Origin: Ephydatia muelleri
Taxonomy: Eukaryota > Porifera > Demospongiae > Spongillida > Spongillidae
Reading direction: 5' to 3'
DNA length: 64,000 bases
NCBI GenBank assembly: GCA_013339895.1
Contig: JABACO010000021.1
Location: 2,192,328-2,256,327 of the forward strand
In this document: piece by piece, positions 26,401 to 37,320 of the stretch
How positions within the stretch are numbered: position 1 is the stretch's first letter
Layout of the letters: each line of letters opens with the position of its first letter
Notes under the pieces: generated by a model
The model's input: the letters and a program-made list of their open reading frames with translations, nothing else
What the model was told of the DNA's origin: nothing
Databases searched by the model: none
Made by a program: the position numbers and the translations under genes

Positions 26401-28707
26401 GGTGCTACAATATAATCGGTGGTATTTCGACTGAGGACTAACACTCTCCAACTAGGCAACATGTATGGTGATAAAGAGCAAGGCCTGGGACACATCACAT
26501 TCCATAACACTTGCACATATACACTAGCATGTCCCATTGTACGTACCCTAATGCTAGTACTGCACGTGATAGTGTCATTAACCACACCACTAATGACAGT
26601 ACACTTTGGTAGGTTGTACAGGTACAAATAGCCATTGAGGGACTCTTTTACTGTAGTGCTTAAATGCTGTTGGCAGCCATTAGTGCAGCTGCTATATATG
26701 GCTACAAGCAAATCAATTTTCCATTGCCTACAATTTAGATGTAAGATTGCAAGGAAACAGGTTCAGTCTAGGTACAGTGCGGTTTTAATAGGACGCTAGT
26801 CCTACTTTTAGCAAATCCCATCTTAAGCCTATTTGTAAATAAAGCAGTGTTTCATGTAGCATCTATGAAACCCCACTCTACACCAGGACTGTCCCACCTA
26901 ATCCTATACCCAAATCACTTTATGGATAGAGAAGTTGACGTGACAAGACACCCTTACCTATTGTTCGCACACCATCTTCAAAACACACTGTTGATTCTTT
27001 AGCTCTCTGCAAAGGCAAAGGCCATCATCATGGTATGTGTCATCATCATGTTGACCACAATTGGATTTTAAAAAGATTGAAGAAATACAAACGTGAGTCA
27101 GTGACTTATGTAGTATTACTACTAAAATGCAGCACTTTAAATAATGACATTTAACACATTAACATTGTCTGCCTACTAGCAATGTCTACTACTGTCCACT
27201 ACACAGATGACCCCCCCCCCTCCCCCCCCCTCAAAAAAAAACCAATGCCAGAACCAATGTCAACATGGTGCCATATATGGAGCTTATTGATCAGATGGAA
27301 TGTTGTGAAGTGGGCACAGCACCCATGGGTGTTGGCCCAAGAGTGAGGATGTCATGTAAAGGGAGGGGAGCTTAGCTGCAGGTGGGGAAGGTTGGATTGA
27401 TGGTCTATTGTAATTTTGATGGTGATAATGTCTCCTGTCTCAAAGGTCAGCACCAGAAGCCATCTCAGACCCTCCTTGTAAGGCAGGTGTGCAGGTGTAG
27501 ATGTCAATGAGTGTAGGATGATGGTTGTGACAGAGGAGGATTGCATAGTGGCTTATAGTATAGTATCCTATAGTATGCAGATAGAGACATAGCATGGAGT
27601 GTGTACAACATAGACTCATGCGCTGTGCACAAAAATGGCAGCTGTGTCTATTGATCCCTTTCATGTGATGTCGCAAGTCGTGTCAATTTATAAAACTGAA
27701 TACTGTCAGTCACCATGTTAGTGCACACAAAGTCATAATTAACTAGGGTGTGTGCATAGTTATGCACTGTTCAAATCGTTCCGATCGCTGTCTCGTTCTA
27801 CCGAATTTCTTTGATGAAATAACAGAAGCCCCAGAAATAAACAGAACCGAGCTCCGAGTGGAAGAGATGGATTAATTGGTGATTGAGTAGACACGAACCA
27901 CTAGGATTCCCGAGAATGTGTTATTGGAAGAAGCTAAAAAAATTCAAGCTTCTGATTAAAGCTATAAAAGATTAGGCAAGCGCGTGCCTGCGTTGCCGTG
28001 ATTGGGCCCGACTAAGGCACTAACCTACGTTGCCACTGACCGAGGTGGGAACATTACCGTCTGTGCAAACCCTCCCTTGTGCAGTCTGACCCGTGCCCTT
28101 TCGCTCCGATAAAGCGCTATACATGTACTCATACAATGTAGGCTGACTATGCTTGTGCACTAATTACATTCACCATTGTATGCAAGAACATGCAATCTAT
28201 ACTATCGAGAAGAATCAAACAGAGAATTCCTCATGAAACAGCAGAAAGGGATCCGTCCACAACCCCTCACGAGCTATCTTCAATTTCCACACCACACCAA
28301 ATGATACCTAGAATCACATAACTCGACACGAAGCCGCATGCACATAGCCCTACAACAGATTGAACGCTTTTCGTGCACCATGCTTGCTCTACCTCACATG
28401 CAACTAGGCCTACAAAAGTTTCTCACACCTCAGCAGCATGTATCTCTCAACACATCCTAGCGTCGCTATCTTAAAATCCCCACTTACGGTACATGCATAA
28501 CCGCAACGGGGTACACAACGTCCCTTACACACACCCACTCACCCGTTCCTCCAGAGTCAGAATCAGCTGCGACCCATCATTCCCAACGGTGGCTGTGTCT
28601 TCAATTGAGTGGTAGGTCCCCTTGCTCATATCTACGTGTGCGGAAGGTTGAAGCGACTGTTCGTCTGAACCAATCGCTTCGAAGCCTATTTGCCCTGTGC
28701 TAGCCAT
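18097..28707 (-). CDS. Anoctamin (TMEM16) family calcium-activated channel/lipid scramblase, complete
   Basis: Twenty-one exons, high to low: 28707-28543, 27006-26958, 26305-26133, 25673-25575, 24866-24724, 24064-24010, 22789-22691, 22469-22422, 22357-22293, 22109-21969, 21569-21467, 21292-21149, 21047-20874, 20780-20573, 20405-20294, 20240-20088, 19800-19664, 19287-19135, 19031-18533, 18473-18383 and 18270-18097. All phases agree, giving 994 aa. The N-terminal cytoplasmic dimerization-type domain includes [11 protein letters not shown] (about 68-78) and [18 protein letters not shown] (before 261). Next come [15 protein letters not shown], the Cys-rich [18 protein letters not shown] loop, [13 protein letters not shown] and ten predicted membrane helices. 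Calcium-site residues E640, E685, E688, E717 and D721 are all present, with TMEM16A-like spacing. Overall similarity is closest to the ANO4/5/6 group; channel versus scramblase activity cannot be told. ATG 28705-28707 is the first in the exon. Confidence 0.95.
18533..19031 (-). other. Anoctamin exon 19: long extracellular loop before the last helix
   Basis: This 499-bp exon is by far the largest in the gene. It encodes helix 9 and then a long loop (about residues 765-900) with several N-glycosylation sequons (NST, NWT, NYT, NET, NCS) and several cysteines, ending in [10 protein letters not shown] just before the RF-type junction where relatives have CRYRDYR. Vertebrate anoctamin loops here are, from memory, shorter. 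Confidence 0.7.
20442..20570. repeat. (CA)n/(CAGA)n tract in anoctamin intron
   Basis: A CA tract with acagacag interruptions that ends next to the donor of exon 14 (20572). Confidence 0.9.
22550..22720. repeat. Short duplication of an anoctamin exon-intron boundary
   Basis: The end of exon 7 and its donor (plus-strand text acctcgtgcagtggatat at 22689-22706) has a near copy at about 22603-22620 (acctcgagcagtggatac). Both are embedded in catgacat/tatcacatgaca repeats. The copied piece retains the exon tail but reads gtctgc where the real exon has the donor gtttgt. Confidence 0.6.
22955..23975. repeat. About 1-kb minisatellite (24-25 bp unit) in anoctamin intron 6
   Basis: About 40 copies of a unit like ctatccacacataagggg plus acacac, with higher-order blocks (for example atccacatatatccacacat recurring near 23170, 23320 and 23480). 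Long open frames on both strands across it are artefacts. Confidence 0.95.
24885..25380. repeat. 29-bp minisatellite next to anoctamin exon 5
   Basis: About 17 copies of a 29-bp unit beginning cagaccagggatggggagga. The array begins within about 25 bp of the exon 5 acceptor (24867), so the polypyrimidine side of that splice site is made of repeat-like DNA. Confidence 0.93.
25740..26015. repeat. 31-bp minisatellite in anoctamin intron 3
   Basis: About eight copies of a 31-bp unit containing ctcttctgctaactctaacc followed by acacccaccac. Confidence 0.93.
26310..28542. other. Anoctamin introns 1 and 2, no further feature
   Basis: Outside exon 2 (26958-27006) this span shows no coding signal. Short poly-C and poly-A runs occur near 27210-27240, and a few GC-rich words near 27980-28110. 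Confidence 0.6.
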
Positions 28708-28771
28708 CGCTCATCACCACACAAACGTATACACGAAATATGTTACGCATGCGCAGTCCACCGAAGACATA

Positions 28772-29182
28772 ACCTATTTTTTATTCTATTTGCAGGTTTC
28801 TAGGGATAATAGCTGAGCGTGTTATTCTATATACTGCATGATTATTACCCAATGCTGAACAGCTATTTCTATAAAGACTAAAATCTCATTTCAGTTAAGC
28901 CACTTACACCCATAAATTATACTAGCGCGTCCACCTCTATTTTATTCTATTGCATAGAATAAAGCTACAAATTTTTACCATTTATGTATCCCCGCAATCG
29001 CACTGCCTTAGTTCCGCTACAGCTTCCGCTCTTAACATTTTGTTTGGGATTCTATCTATAGTGTGATGCTGTATACAATATCTGTGCACTGGATGCCTCA
29101 AAGAAACGTGGTTTTCACGATATTCTAAGTTAAAGTTTTAAATTCTATTTTTTATTCTATTTGAGAGTTTCTAGGGATATTT
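28772..29182 (+). repeat. Direct repeat pair, possible element termini
   Basis: The motif tattttttattctatttg followed by a(g)gtttctagggata occurs at about 28772-28806 and again at about 29146-29180. A shorter relative (tattttattctattgcatag) lies at about 28939. It may mark the ends of a small inserted element; the type is unknown. Confidence 0.5.
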
Positions 29183-29379
29183 GGTTGCATCTAGAGAAGT
29201 GACACGGGGTGATAATAATTCAACAAAGTTCATATACGCCTTGACAAAACAAAGGAACGCTATTGACAAGAATTTGTTTGCAATGCGTGGGGGCGTATGT
29301 CGGTAAGATGCATTACATTACGTGTGCAATCGTACAATTGCCCTCTATGGACGAATGAGCGTGACCTAGTTTCGGCCCC

Positions 29380-29414
29380 AGACCCTCTAACGCAGTAGAG
29401 ATGGATTACATCAC
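29380..29414 (-). repeat. LTR-end-like motif related to the retroelement at 52.3 kb
   Basis: On the minus strand it begins TGATGTAATCCATC and continues to GGGTCTGGG. The same two words in the same order occur at the candidate LTR start at 52333 (minus). Confidence 0.4.
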
Positions 29415-30268
29415 CGCGTAGTGCGGCACGGAAGCTAAGGATGAAGATGAATTTAGTTTGTGGTTTGCGACGAGTCGGACAACGATGAACTAATAAGATC
29501 GTAGGATAAGAATGACAGCTGCCACCGCTCGAAACAGATCGAGATCCAGCAAGCGTAAGCTTACGGAAAGCTTTTAAGTGCTGCTCGTTCCAAGAAAACC
29601 ACAGCTAAAGATTCTGACCACAGCCGTCGCCAAGTCGAGTTAAGGAGATTATGAAGGTATTCCCGACCTCTGGTCCAACACATTACTTGCAGATCTTGTT
29701 ACAGAGATAGAAAGCTTTGAAAATTCAGTTAGATGACTAGAAATTGATCCACATCCCGACCAGACGTGCTGACGATAGAGGGAGGGTACTAGACTTACTC
29801 CGTAGTAGCTCAAAGAAGCTGTGCAATTTGAAGACAGCAATGAATACTTGGGATGAGCAGAATGGTTGCAAAGCTGAAGGGTGCAACTCGGGAGTGGCCA
29901 CAAAAAGAGAGGGATCCCCCGTTCAGATTAGGGCCCTGCATGCAAGAGGCTGATCACTTGGAGGCTACTTCTGAAGACCTAAGGCTCACTCAAGGAACAG
30001 GTGCAGGAAGCTAGAGAGGGAGGCTTTACCTAGGGTAGGATTATGTGGGGCAGAAATCCAGTTCTTTGTGGAACATTGGATTAAAGTGTAGAGCTTACTA
30101 AGCTGATTATATTCATTCTTTCTATCATACACTTACACATCAGGATCTCACCCCACCTACACCTTTCGGGTCCTAACCCAGTCTCGGCCAGATGGTCTGG
30201 TTCGCCAACATACCAGCGCTTGTGCTACCAATGGATGGAAATTGATCACATTAAAATAGGCAACTGAG

Positions 30269-31589
30269 GGGTCAATCCATATTCAATTGAGCCACCCTAA
30301 TAACATCACTATCTAGTAATTTCTTATTTACATGTCCCCACGGAAATGCACCAAATTGCTGTATATTTGCATATCCCATGTTGTATGGTTTTTAAAGTAC
30401 AAGCTTATTAATTTTCTCAAACTTAGTCATTTCAATAAGATATTACTTTATCTAGGTCTGAGGTATATGGATACATTTTGCCAAAAGAGTACTTGCTATG
30501 GAGTTGAACCTGTACCCAATGAATTTCATAACATGATATTATAGGGCTTCATGTTTGGCACAATTTAATGACTAAAGTAGTAATTGCTCCCTTCAAAGGA
30601 CAGGCAGCCATGTTTTGTCCTCCCTTCCAAAGTGTATTTACTTAGTGAGTTTACACAGTTGATGGACTACTTATCTGTTCTGTCAACGAAACAATTTACA
30701 CCTACATACACCTATTGCCTAGCAGCTAGAGCACAGTTGGTCTCTGTTTTGCTTAAAGTATAGGTCCTATAATGTAACAAAGGATGAGCCACGCAGCGCT
30801 TTGCATTCCTACTATGTAACAAAGGGTGCGTAGCGCTTTAAAGGTATATACTGAGCTGGATAACGACAAAAGGTGAGTACACAGCGCTTTGTATTTCTCC
30901 TATGTAACAAAAGGCGCGCAGCACTTTAAAGGCATATACTGAGCTGGGCGACGACAGCCTCCGATAATGTAACAAAGGGCGGCGCTTTGTATTCCTCCTT
31001 GTAAACAAAAAGGGTGGCTGCGTGTATTGGTGCATGACCAAAAGAAGCCTGGCGCTTATTTTTTTTGCGCGTCAATTGGTGGTTTTGATAGCAGTTGCAA
31101 AGTTATGACAGTTCTGTTATGTGTTATGACATACAACACAGGATAAAACATGGCTGCCTGTCCTTTGAAGGGATGTCCCAGCCCAAGACATACTTCACCT
31201 TTAAAGGTGATCAGTACAATATTTAACTACCTATGGTAAAAGTTTGGTTTGCTTGGAGATTTAATATTTTTAGCAATTACTACTTTAGTCATTAAATTGT
31301 GCCAAACATGAAGCCCTATAATATCATGTTATGAAATTCATTGGGTACAGGTTCAACTCCATCTTTTGTGCAAAATGTATCCATATACCTCAGACCTAGA
31401 TAAAGTTATATCTTACTGAAATGACTAAGTTTGAGAAAATGATCAGAAATTAATAAGCTTGTAATTTAAAAACCATACAAATGTACAGCAATTTGGTGCA
31501 TTTCCATGAGGACCATGTAAATAAGAAATGGTGCTTCAATGCTAGACAGTGATGTTATTAGGGTGGCTCAATTGAATATGGATTGACCC
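30269..31589. mobile_element. Fold-back (long inverted repeat) transposable element with TGAG target repeats
   Basis: The left arm (30269 to about 30615) and right arm (about 31140-31589) are inverted copies. Termini are GGGTCAATCCATATTCAATT on the left and its complement on the right, continuing through GAGCCACCCTAATAACATCA. The arms stay alignable to the inner words gacaggcagccatgtttt/aaacatggctgcctgtcc. Flanking direct repeats TGAG lie at 30265-30268 and 31590-31593. The centre (about 30770-31080) has diverged tandem copies of a unit with atgtaacaaaggg and gcgctttaaagg. No transposase is encoded, so it is non-autonomous. Confidence 0.88.
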
Positions 31590-31930
31590 TGAGGTCAAAT
31601 GTGGATGGGCAGCATTTGCTGAATAGCAGATGGCTGTCACGAGGAACATCACATAAACCTGGAAGACTACAGTGTACTGGCGTCACATTTATGTTACCGC
31701 CAAGTAAATTTAACAAATGAGCTCCATTGCAGATCGAGTACTTCAAAAAAAAAAAAAAAAAAAAAAGAATCTAAATAATGATGCCGTACTTCAAAAATTT
31801 AATAATAAAAACAACTTGCGCTGCCGACTTTTCATCCTGATAAAACGTAGGTGCTCACTCTTTAGTTCGGCTTCTATTCTGTTTATTTATTTATTTATTA
31901 TTATTTTTACCTCCACGTTACTACTAGGCC
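31590..31930 (+). repeat. Dispersed repeat copy 1 (related to 45290-45600)
   Basis: Shares in order gaggtcaaatgtgg, ataaacctgga-gactac, gatc-agtac, gaatctaaataatgat, acttgcg-tg-cgact, ttcatcctgataaaacgt, gtgctcactct and tctgtttatttattt with 45290-45600. The fold-back element abuts its left end. Confidence 0.75.
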
Positions 31931-32256
31931 TTGGTATCGATTAGGGGGTATCGATAGATAATTGTCTGATAATCGCATTTTAGTAGCGATAGATATTTGT
32001 CGATAAGGCCACTCCAATATGATTCCTTGTTTCCCGCCCGCAATATTAATTGGTACCGCGTTCATTATTGATCATGTAACTTCATTAATTATTAATAATT
32101 GGCATACATACATGTATCTTGAACGTATCAGTTGTGTGTTTGACTACTAGAACTACTATCCTTCCATGGAACATCGTATGTGCTAGTGAAACAGAACATT
32201 AATTTCTCGATTTTTTCGAACAATCTATTCGACCACGTATTCCAACATCATCTAAA

Positions 32257-35200
32257 GTGTCATTGTCACTAGTTAAAGCGAAGGTGAGCACCAACAAGGA
32301 AAAACTGGAAATAGTCGACTTGAACTTGGCCATCGCGCCAGTTGTTGAGTCATTTGGTCGATTTGTGAAATACTCTGTACGAGAAAAAGACCTATCACCT
32401 CATCCAGTTACCAGTGGCATGAAAAGAAATGCCTTTGATGACCTCTCAACAATGCAAAACATTGCCTGATCCTGTACAAGAAAGGAACAGGAAGGACAAG
32501 TTGTACAACAATATAATGCACTTGCTGCAGTTCAAAAGGCTGCAGTTGGAGTACAGTGAAGTCATTGTTTTGGTGACAGACTAGTGAAAACTCTGGTACA
32601 TTGATGGGCACCATGACATATTTAGCCAGAGGTCTACCGTTATTCCAGATATTTAAGCCCTTCCAGGGCTACAACTGCCCAGAAAAAACAAAGCACAGGA
32701 AATGTCAACTCACTAATCTGGCAAGTGAACTGCTTACTCTTCTTCAAGCTAATCCTTGGGAGAGGGAATATTGGTGTGAGTTTAAGGGGGATGTTGCAGG
32801 TCTTATACAGTCTTTAGTTGGATACTCTGAGTATTTATCTCAGAAAAACAAACAAATGAAACTTTATCATGTTTCATCAACACCAGTCCGTGAATTGTCA
32901 AGTAATCTTAGACTAAAATATATTCCAGCATCCACTATCACTCAAACATCAATATCAGTGACTAAGATTGAGGAATCAATGCACGCTAAGTCCATGTCAA
33001 TCACTGATCTACTACCTTCGAGGGGCGGATCCAGGATTTCAGAAAAGGGGGGTTGCTAAATAATATTCATTAAAGCGGGAGAGGTGCGGTAGGGGTACCC
33101 CTTCTGCCCAGCTAGGGGGTCTGGGGGAGTGCTGTAGCGGGGGAGGGTGTGGTAGGGGTACCCCTCCAGCCCAGCTAGGGGGTTTGGGGGAGCGCTGTAG
33201 CGGGGGAGGGTGCGGTAGGGGTACCCCTCCAGCCCAGGTAGGGGTACCCCTCCAGCCCAGCTAGGGGGTCTGGGGGAGTGCTGTAGTGGGGGAGGGTGCG
33301 GTAGGGGTACCCCTCCCGCCCAGCTAACGCATTTTTATTATATCATGGGCAAAACACTACATAAAACTGCCTAGTATTTATCAAATTACGATTATAAGAA
33401 TTGCTAGATCTATGTACTACAATCGTCAAATAAGGATGCTTGAAACAGTTTCTGGGATGGGCCTGCACGAATGCCTTGCAAATTTCATCAGCAGGTACTC
33501 TTTCTTTATAGTGCATGGAAATCAAAGCCAGATCAGAAAAGCGTTCTTCAGTCATAACCGATCTTGCGTATGTCTTGATCTTTCTCATTAAAGAGAAGGA
33601 TCGTTCTGCTTCTGCACTTGATATAAGTAATGTGCAGCCAACAACAAGCAGGAAATGGATGCTTGGAAAGGAATCCATGTCACATGCACCCAAAGCTTCA
33701 AGAAGAGTTTTAGGAATTTCACTTTTTTGTTCAGAATTCCCACTTACCTTTATGTTCATCCATAGATTTAGGGTATTAGAGGTCTTTCTCCCATATAAGC
33801 ATAACATTGATGTATTCATCCGAAGAGTCTAGAAGTAAAGATGGCACAAGAGAAAGGGGACCACAGGCATGGCGATCTTCTCCATTAAACAGTGTCAGAG
33901 AGTACTGCCACAGCTCACAGTACCACGGGACAAGTTGTGACGGAAACCACTAATTGCAATTACACACCGCGTAATTGCATAAGTGTCCGTGGTCTAGACA
34001 AATAAAATAATCAAATACCCAGAATACCCAATTACACTTCAGTTTATTAAAATCAATTAGACAACTCTCTTCAAAAACGTCATGATACTGCCTTGCCGTT
34101 TGTTTGCTCGCACAGCTGCAGTTGTATTACGAATTTCAGCCATCTTTACTTTGCAATAATTCTTAATTGTTACTAATGATAATTATTCATTGTGGGTTTG
34201 AAAGGGGGCCCCCCCCCCCCCCCCCCCTTGGATCCGCTACTGCTTCAAATCGTCTTCAAAAGCATCGTACCATTGAAAGTTTGACATCAGGTGCAAGTGG
34301 TCTTAGTGTTCTACTTGTTTACTCACCTGGAAGCAGCATTGGAAACCTGCACTTCCTCTGGAAAGTTCCATTTGATTGTGATTTTACCAGTGTATTTGAG
34401 CAGAGTCAGGTTGTAATTGAAAATGTTAAAGCACTTATTCCACAGTATCACACTAGAGCCATGCGCACAGCAATGTTTGAGAAATTTGGACGAGTTTCAC
34501 CTTCAACAAAACCATCTTCTCTGCGCTACTTCTACAGGGAACTAACAGGGGATGAATCAGCTGCATCTACTACAGAGCAAGCAGATGTTGACAAGAGGAT
34601 TAAACAAATCATTGATCCCAATGTACTTCCTGATCTCAGAAAACTACATACTGGACGACCTGCAAAGTTCAACACATTTTGGGAGGAGTGTGCAAAGTTT
34701 CTGAATAAAGATGTAGGTAATGCAGTGGATGATAGAAGGCATGGTCAGATTGCTCACCTGGCGCGTGCAATATCAATTCGAGATCTAGTAGAACAAGTGA
34801 AAGCCCGCTGTGCAAATGGAACCCCAATTCTAAGTGTTGAATGGACAAGACTTCAATTTTGGCCTAAGACACCAGCTGCCAAAAGTTCCCTACACTATAC
34901 TGGGCAATTTAGGATGAAGTTCATGATACATCAAAGGCAATGGAGGCATTCACATGTTGATGCTCACTATGCAGCAGCAATATTTCGTTACATGCGTGAA
35001 TATGCACTGATGTTGCATGATGTTTGTGCATTTGTCTGTCTGGATGACAAGCACAAAATCAAAATAGGTGAGCCCAGTTGCCCAGTAGCTGCAGCAGAAA
35101 GAGGCTGGAGAGTTTCTGTTCGTGTTGGTGAATTTTTTACAGTTGCTGATCATGATTTCACGGGATGGTGCCATCTGTCATACTACTGAATGATATACCC

Positions 35201-36387
35201 CAAGAAATATTGGGATCATGGTATCATGGACAGGTTTACGTCTCAGTAAAGGACACAGTCTTTGAGCCATCATCCCCATTAAGGCATGCGTGTGAGCTGT
35301 ACAATGTCCTTCAGTCATCATCATCTTCTAAGTCAGTATTATTTTTGTATTCAGATGGGGGACCAGATCATCGCTTGACATATGTGTCTGTGCAACTCTC
35401 TTTAGTTTGTCTCTTTCTAAACTTTTGATTTTCTTTGTGCTGGTCGAACAGCACCTTATCATTCGTGGTGTAATCCAGTTGAAAGAGTCACGGCAGTACT
35501 GAACTCAGGACTTCAATGTGTGGGGTTGGCTAGGGAGAAAATGCCAGAAGAATATGAAAAGGAAGCAGCAAAGTGTCACTCAACTGAGGAAAGTTGCTGA
35601 GAAAAACAAGCAGTTTATTGAAGCTGTCCATGATTGCCTTTCACCAGTAAAGATTTTATTGTATCGTATTTTTTCTCATCTACAGTTGAAAAAAAAAAGC
35701 CGTTCCAAACATATGCATCATCCACAGTTCAGGAAAATAGCGAATTTTGGAGTGTGATAATAGCTATTGATGAAACGTTGATAGAAGGTGGAAGGTATGT
35801 GAAAGCAAATATTGATGAGCACACAAAAGATTTCTAGATTCTTTCAACATTGCTGCCAAATGGGTCACTACTCATTTGACATTCTCAAATTTGGCAGAGA
35901 CAGTTGCAACATATGTAAGCCTGTTCGTCTGCCCAAAGACATCTTTAATAGTATCAAGCACTTACCATTCCCTTTACCTGATGACCATGGGCACTACCAA
36001 CCCTTCTCAACAGTTCTGGGAAAAGACACAACGGAAGAGCACCGACCGTCTCTAAAGGGGAGGGCATCCAATGCAAAGGTGAAAAGTCTTCCATTCTATG
36101 CAAGTGTTCAACATGTGAAAAATGCTCAGCTGATGGTGCAATGTGAAGAATGTAACATGTGGAGGCTTGTGTACTCAAAATATAAGCTCCCTGTAGCAGA
36201 ACGTTGCCAACTTCAGCAACTTTTGGATGAACATTCATATTCTTGTGGAGCCAAACTTCAAGATTTACATCTTGAAGACAAATTCAAGGATGTAGAGATC
36301 AGGGACCATGCTTGTGGAGATTTAATTGAAAAGCTCCACTATTCAGCTAGTTTTGAACCTATACTGATGTGTTTATTGCGGCTGTGA
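32257..36387 (+). pseudogene. DDE transposase-like gene, interrupted and frameshifted
   Basis: Coding similarity runs through 32257-32470, 32601-33018, then (after the nested insertion) 34248-35160, 35165-35428, 35440-35830 and 35812-36387. Putative catalytic residues are Asp in CLDDKHKIKIGEP (about 35040), Asp in YSDGGPDHRLTY (about 35355) and Glu in NPVERV (about 35475), an order and context typical of DDE transposases (compare QDNxPxH and NPIE in Tc1/mariner). The C-terminus is Cys-rich: CNICKP, CEECNMWRLVYSKYKL and YSCGA. Breaks are the hAT-like insertion at 33020, frameshifts near 35160 and 35425, and stops in the 5' part near 32470 and 32560. I do not recognise a named superfamily with certainty. 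Confidence 0.75.
33020..34242 (-). mobile_element. hAT-like element nested in the DDE transposon
   Basis: Its ends are gaggggcggatcc and, reversed, cagtagcggatcc. On the minus strand 33819-33343 encodes an hAT dimerization-type segment (SAEAERSFSLMRKIKTYARS, then MTEERFSDLALISMHY). The host reading frame resumes exactly across it: LLPS before, SNRLQKH after. Flanking CTTC is present at 33016-33019 and 34243-34246. Inside, 33060-33330 is a roughly 70-bp GC-rich tandem repeat, and there is a poly-C run next to the right end. Confidence 0.8.
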
Positions 36388-36639
36388 TCAGCCATTTACA
36401 TCACCTCAGCAATATCCACAGTGTGAAGTGTTTGCATTATCCTCCTGTCAAGAAGTGACTTTCAATTGTATGTGTAGGTTGTGATTTGTGTTTAATATTA
36501 ACGACGTTTTATATTTTAAAAATAATAATGAACCGCCCGCCCGCATGACTTTTATGTCATTGAAACGGGAAACAAGGAATCATATTAGAATTGGTCACGT
36601 CATCTCACGTAGTTCGGTACTTAACCTATAAAGCTAGTA

Positions 36640-37320
36640 GCTATTCATGATGAGCGATCGCGCCGATCTCTATAAGGTAGTGCGTGTAGATGTGAGGAAA
36701 ATCGTGGCAGGTGCAATGGCTGAGGGACTCATCCAGGCAAGCTGGGGGGGGGGGGGGGGGGGGGTCGGTGAGTTTGACTCCCCCCCCCCCCCCCCCCCCC
36801 CACGCTCGTCCAAGTTAGTTCCGCTTGCCAAGGGATCAAAATAATTAATACATGTGTAGCGCACAGGCATTTGCGGCCATATATTTTGTGGACAAAAAGT
36901 ATGTAATCCGAAAAATTGAAATGATTGCGTAATGCCTATAGCAACGCCCTTGACAACCTGGAGAGCTGAAAACGTGAGCTGGTACAAAAGACAGGATGGC
37001 TACAAGCGCCATTTAAAAGCAGATTACAAAAGAAGCTACAGTTTCCTCTATTTGATGCAAGTCATTAGGGCCAGCAATTCTTGCCACGGCAAGTTATGGC
37101 TGTTGAAAGCGGGTAACCCTCGACGTACCTTTCCTCTTCGAAGTGTGTTTTCCACGTTCCCAACCGATAGAAAGTTTGAATTCAAGCTAGAAATTAAAGG
37201 TAACAGAAGGTACTAACTAGTTCTTGTATGTTCTTGTAGCCACGATTTTTTTTACCAGCGATACTTACTGTTGAAGTTTATCCTGAATTGCGGTATTATT
37301 ATTTCATTCTTTTAGGAGGA
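36640..37320. other. Unassigned transposon-flank DNA
   Basis: Contains a poly-G run (36745-36763) facing a poly-C run (36780-36800), then weak coding-like sequence (RRTFPLRSVFSTFPTDRKFE) at about 36930-37210 that may be the degraded 5' part of the following hAT fossil. Confidence 0.4.

Larger units (their letters stand above)
28708..30264. other. Intergenic DNA at the gene/transposon boundary
   Basis: No gene is recognised. It holds a 33-bp direct repeat (28772 and 29146) and an LTR-end-like motif (29380-29414). At 29640-29950 there is weakly coding-like sequence (RADDRGRVLDLLRSSSKKLC) with stops, probably a transposon remnant. Confidence 0.5.
32007..36596 (+). mobile_element. DDE-transposase DNA transposon with GGCC-type terminal inverted repeats (decayed, carries a nested insertion)
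   Basis: The left end GGCCACTCCAATATGATTCC continues TTGTTTCCCG. The right end, read inward on the minus strand, is GACCAATTCTAATATGATTC then CTTGTTTCCCG. Subterminal gggcgggcgg words occur at the right end. No clear target duplication is visible. Without the nested 1.2-kb element the unit is about 3.4 kb. The interior encodes a degenerate transposase with a D-D-E pattern and Cys-rich segments. The MITE at 57588 shares termini and subterminal sequence. Confidence 0.82.
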
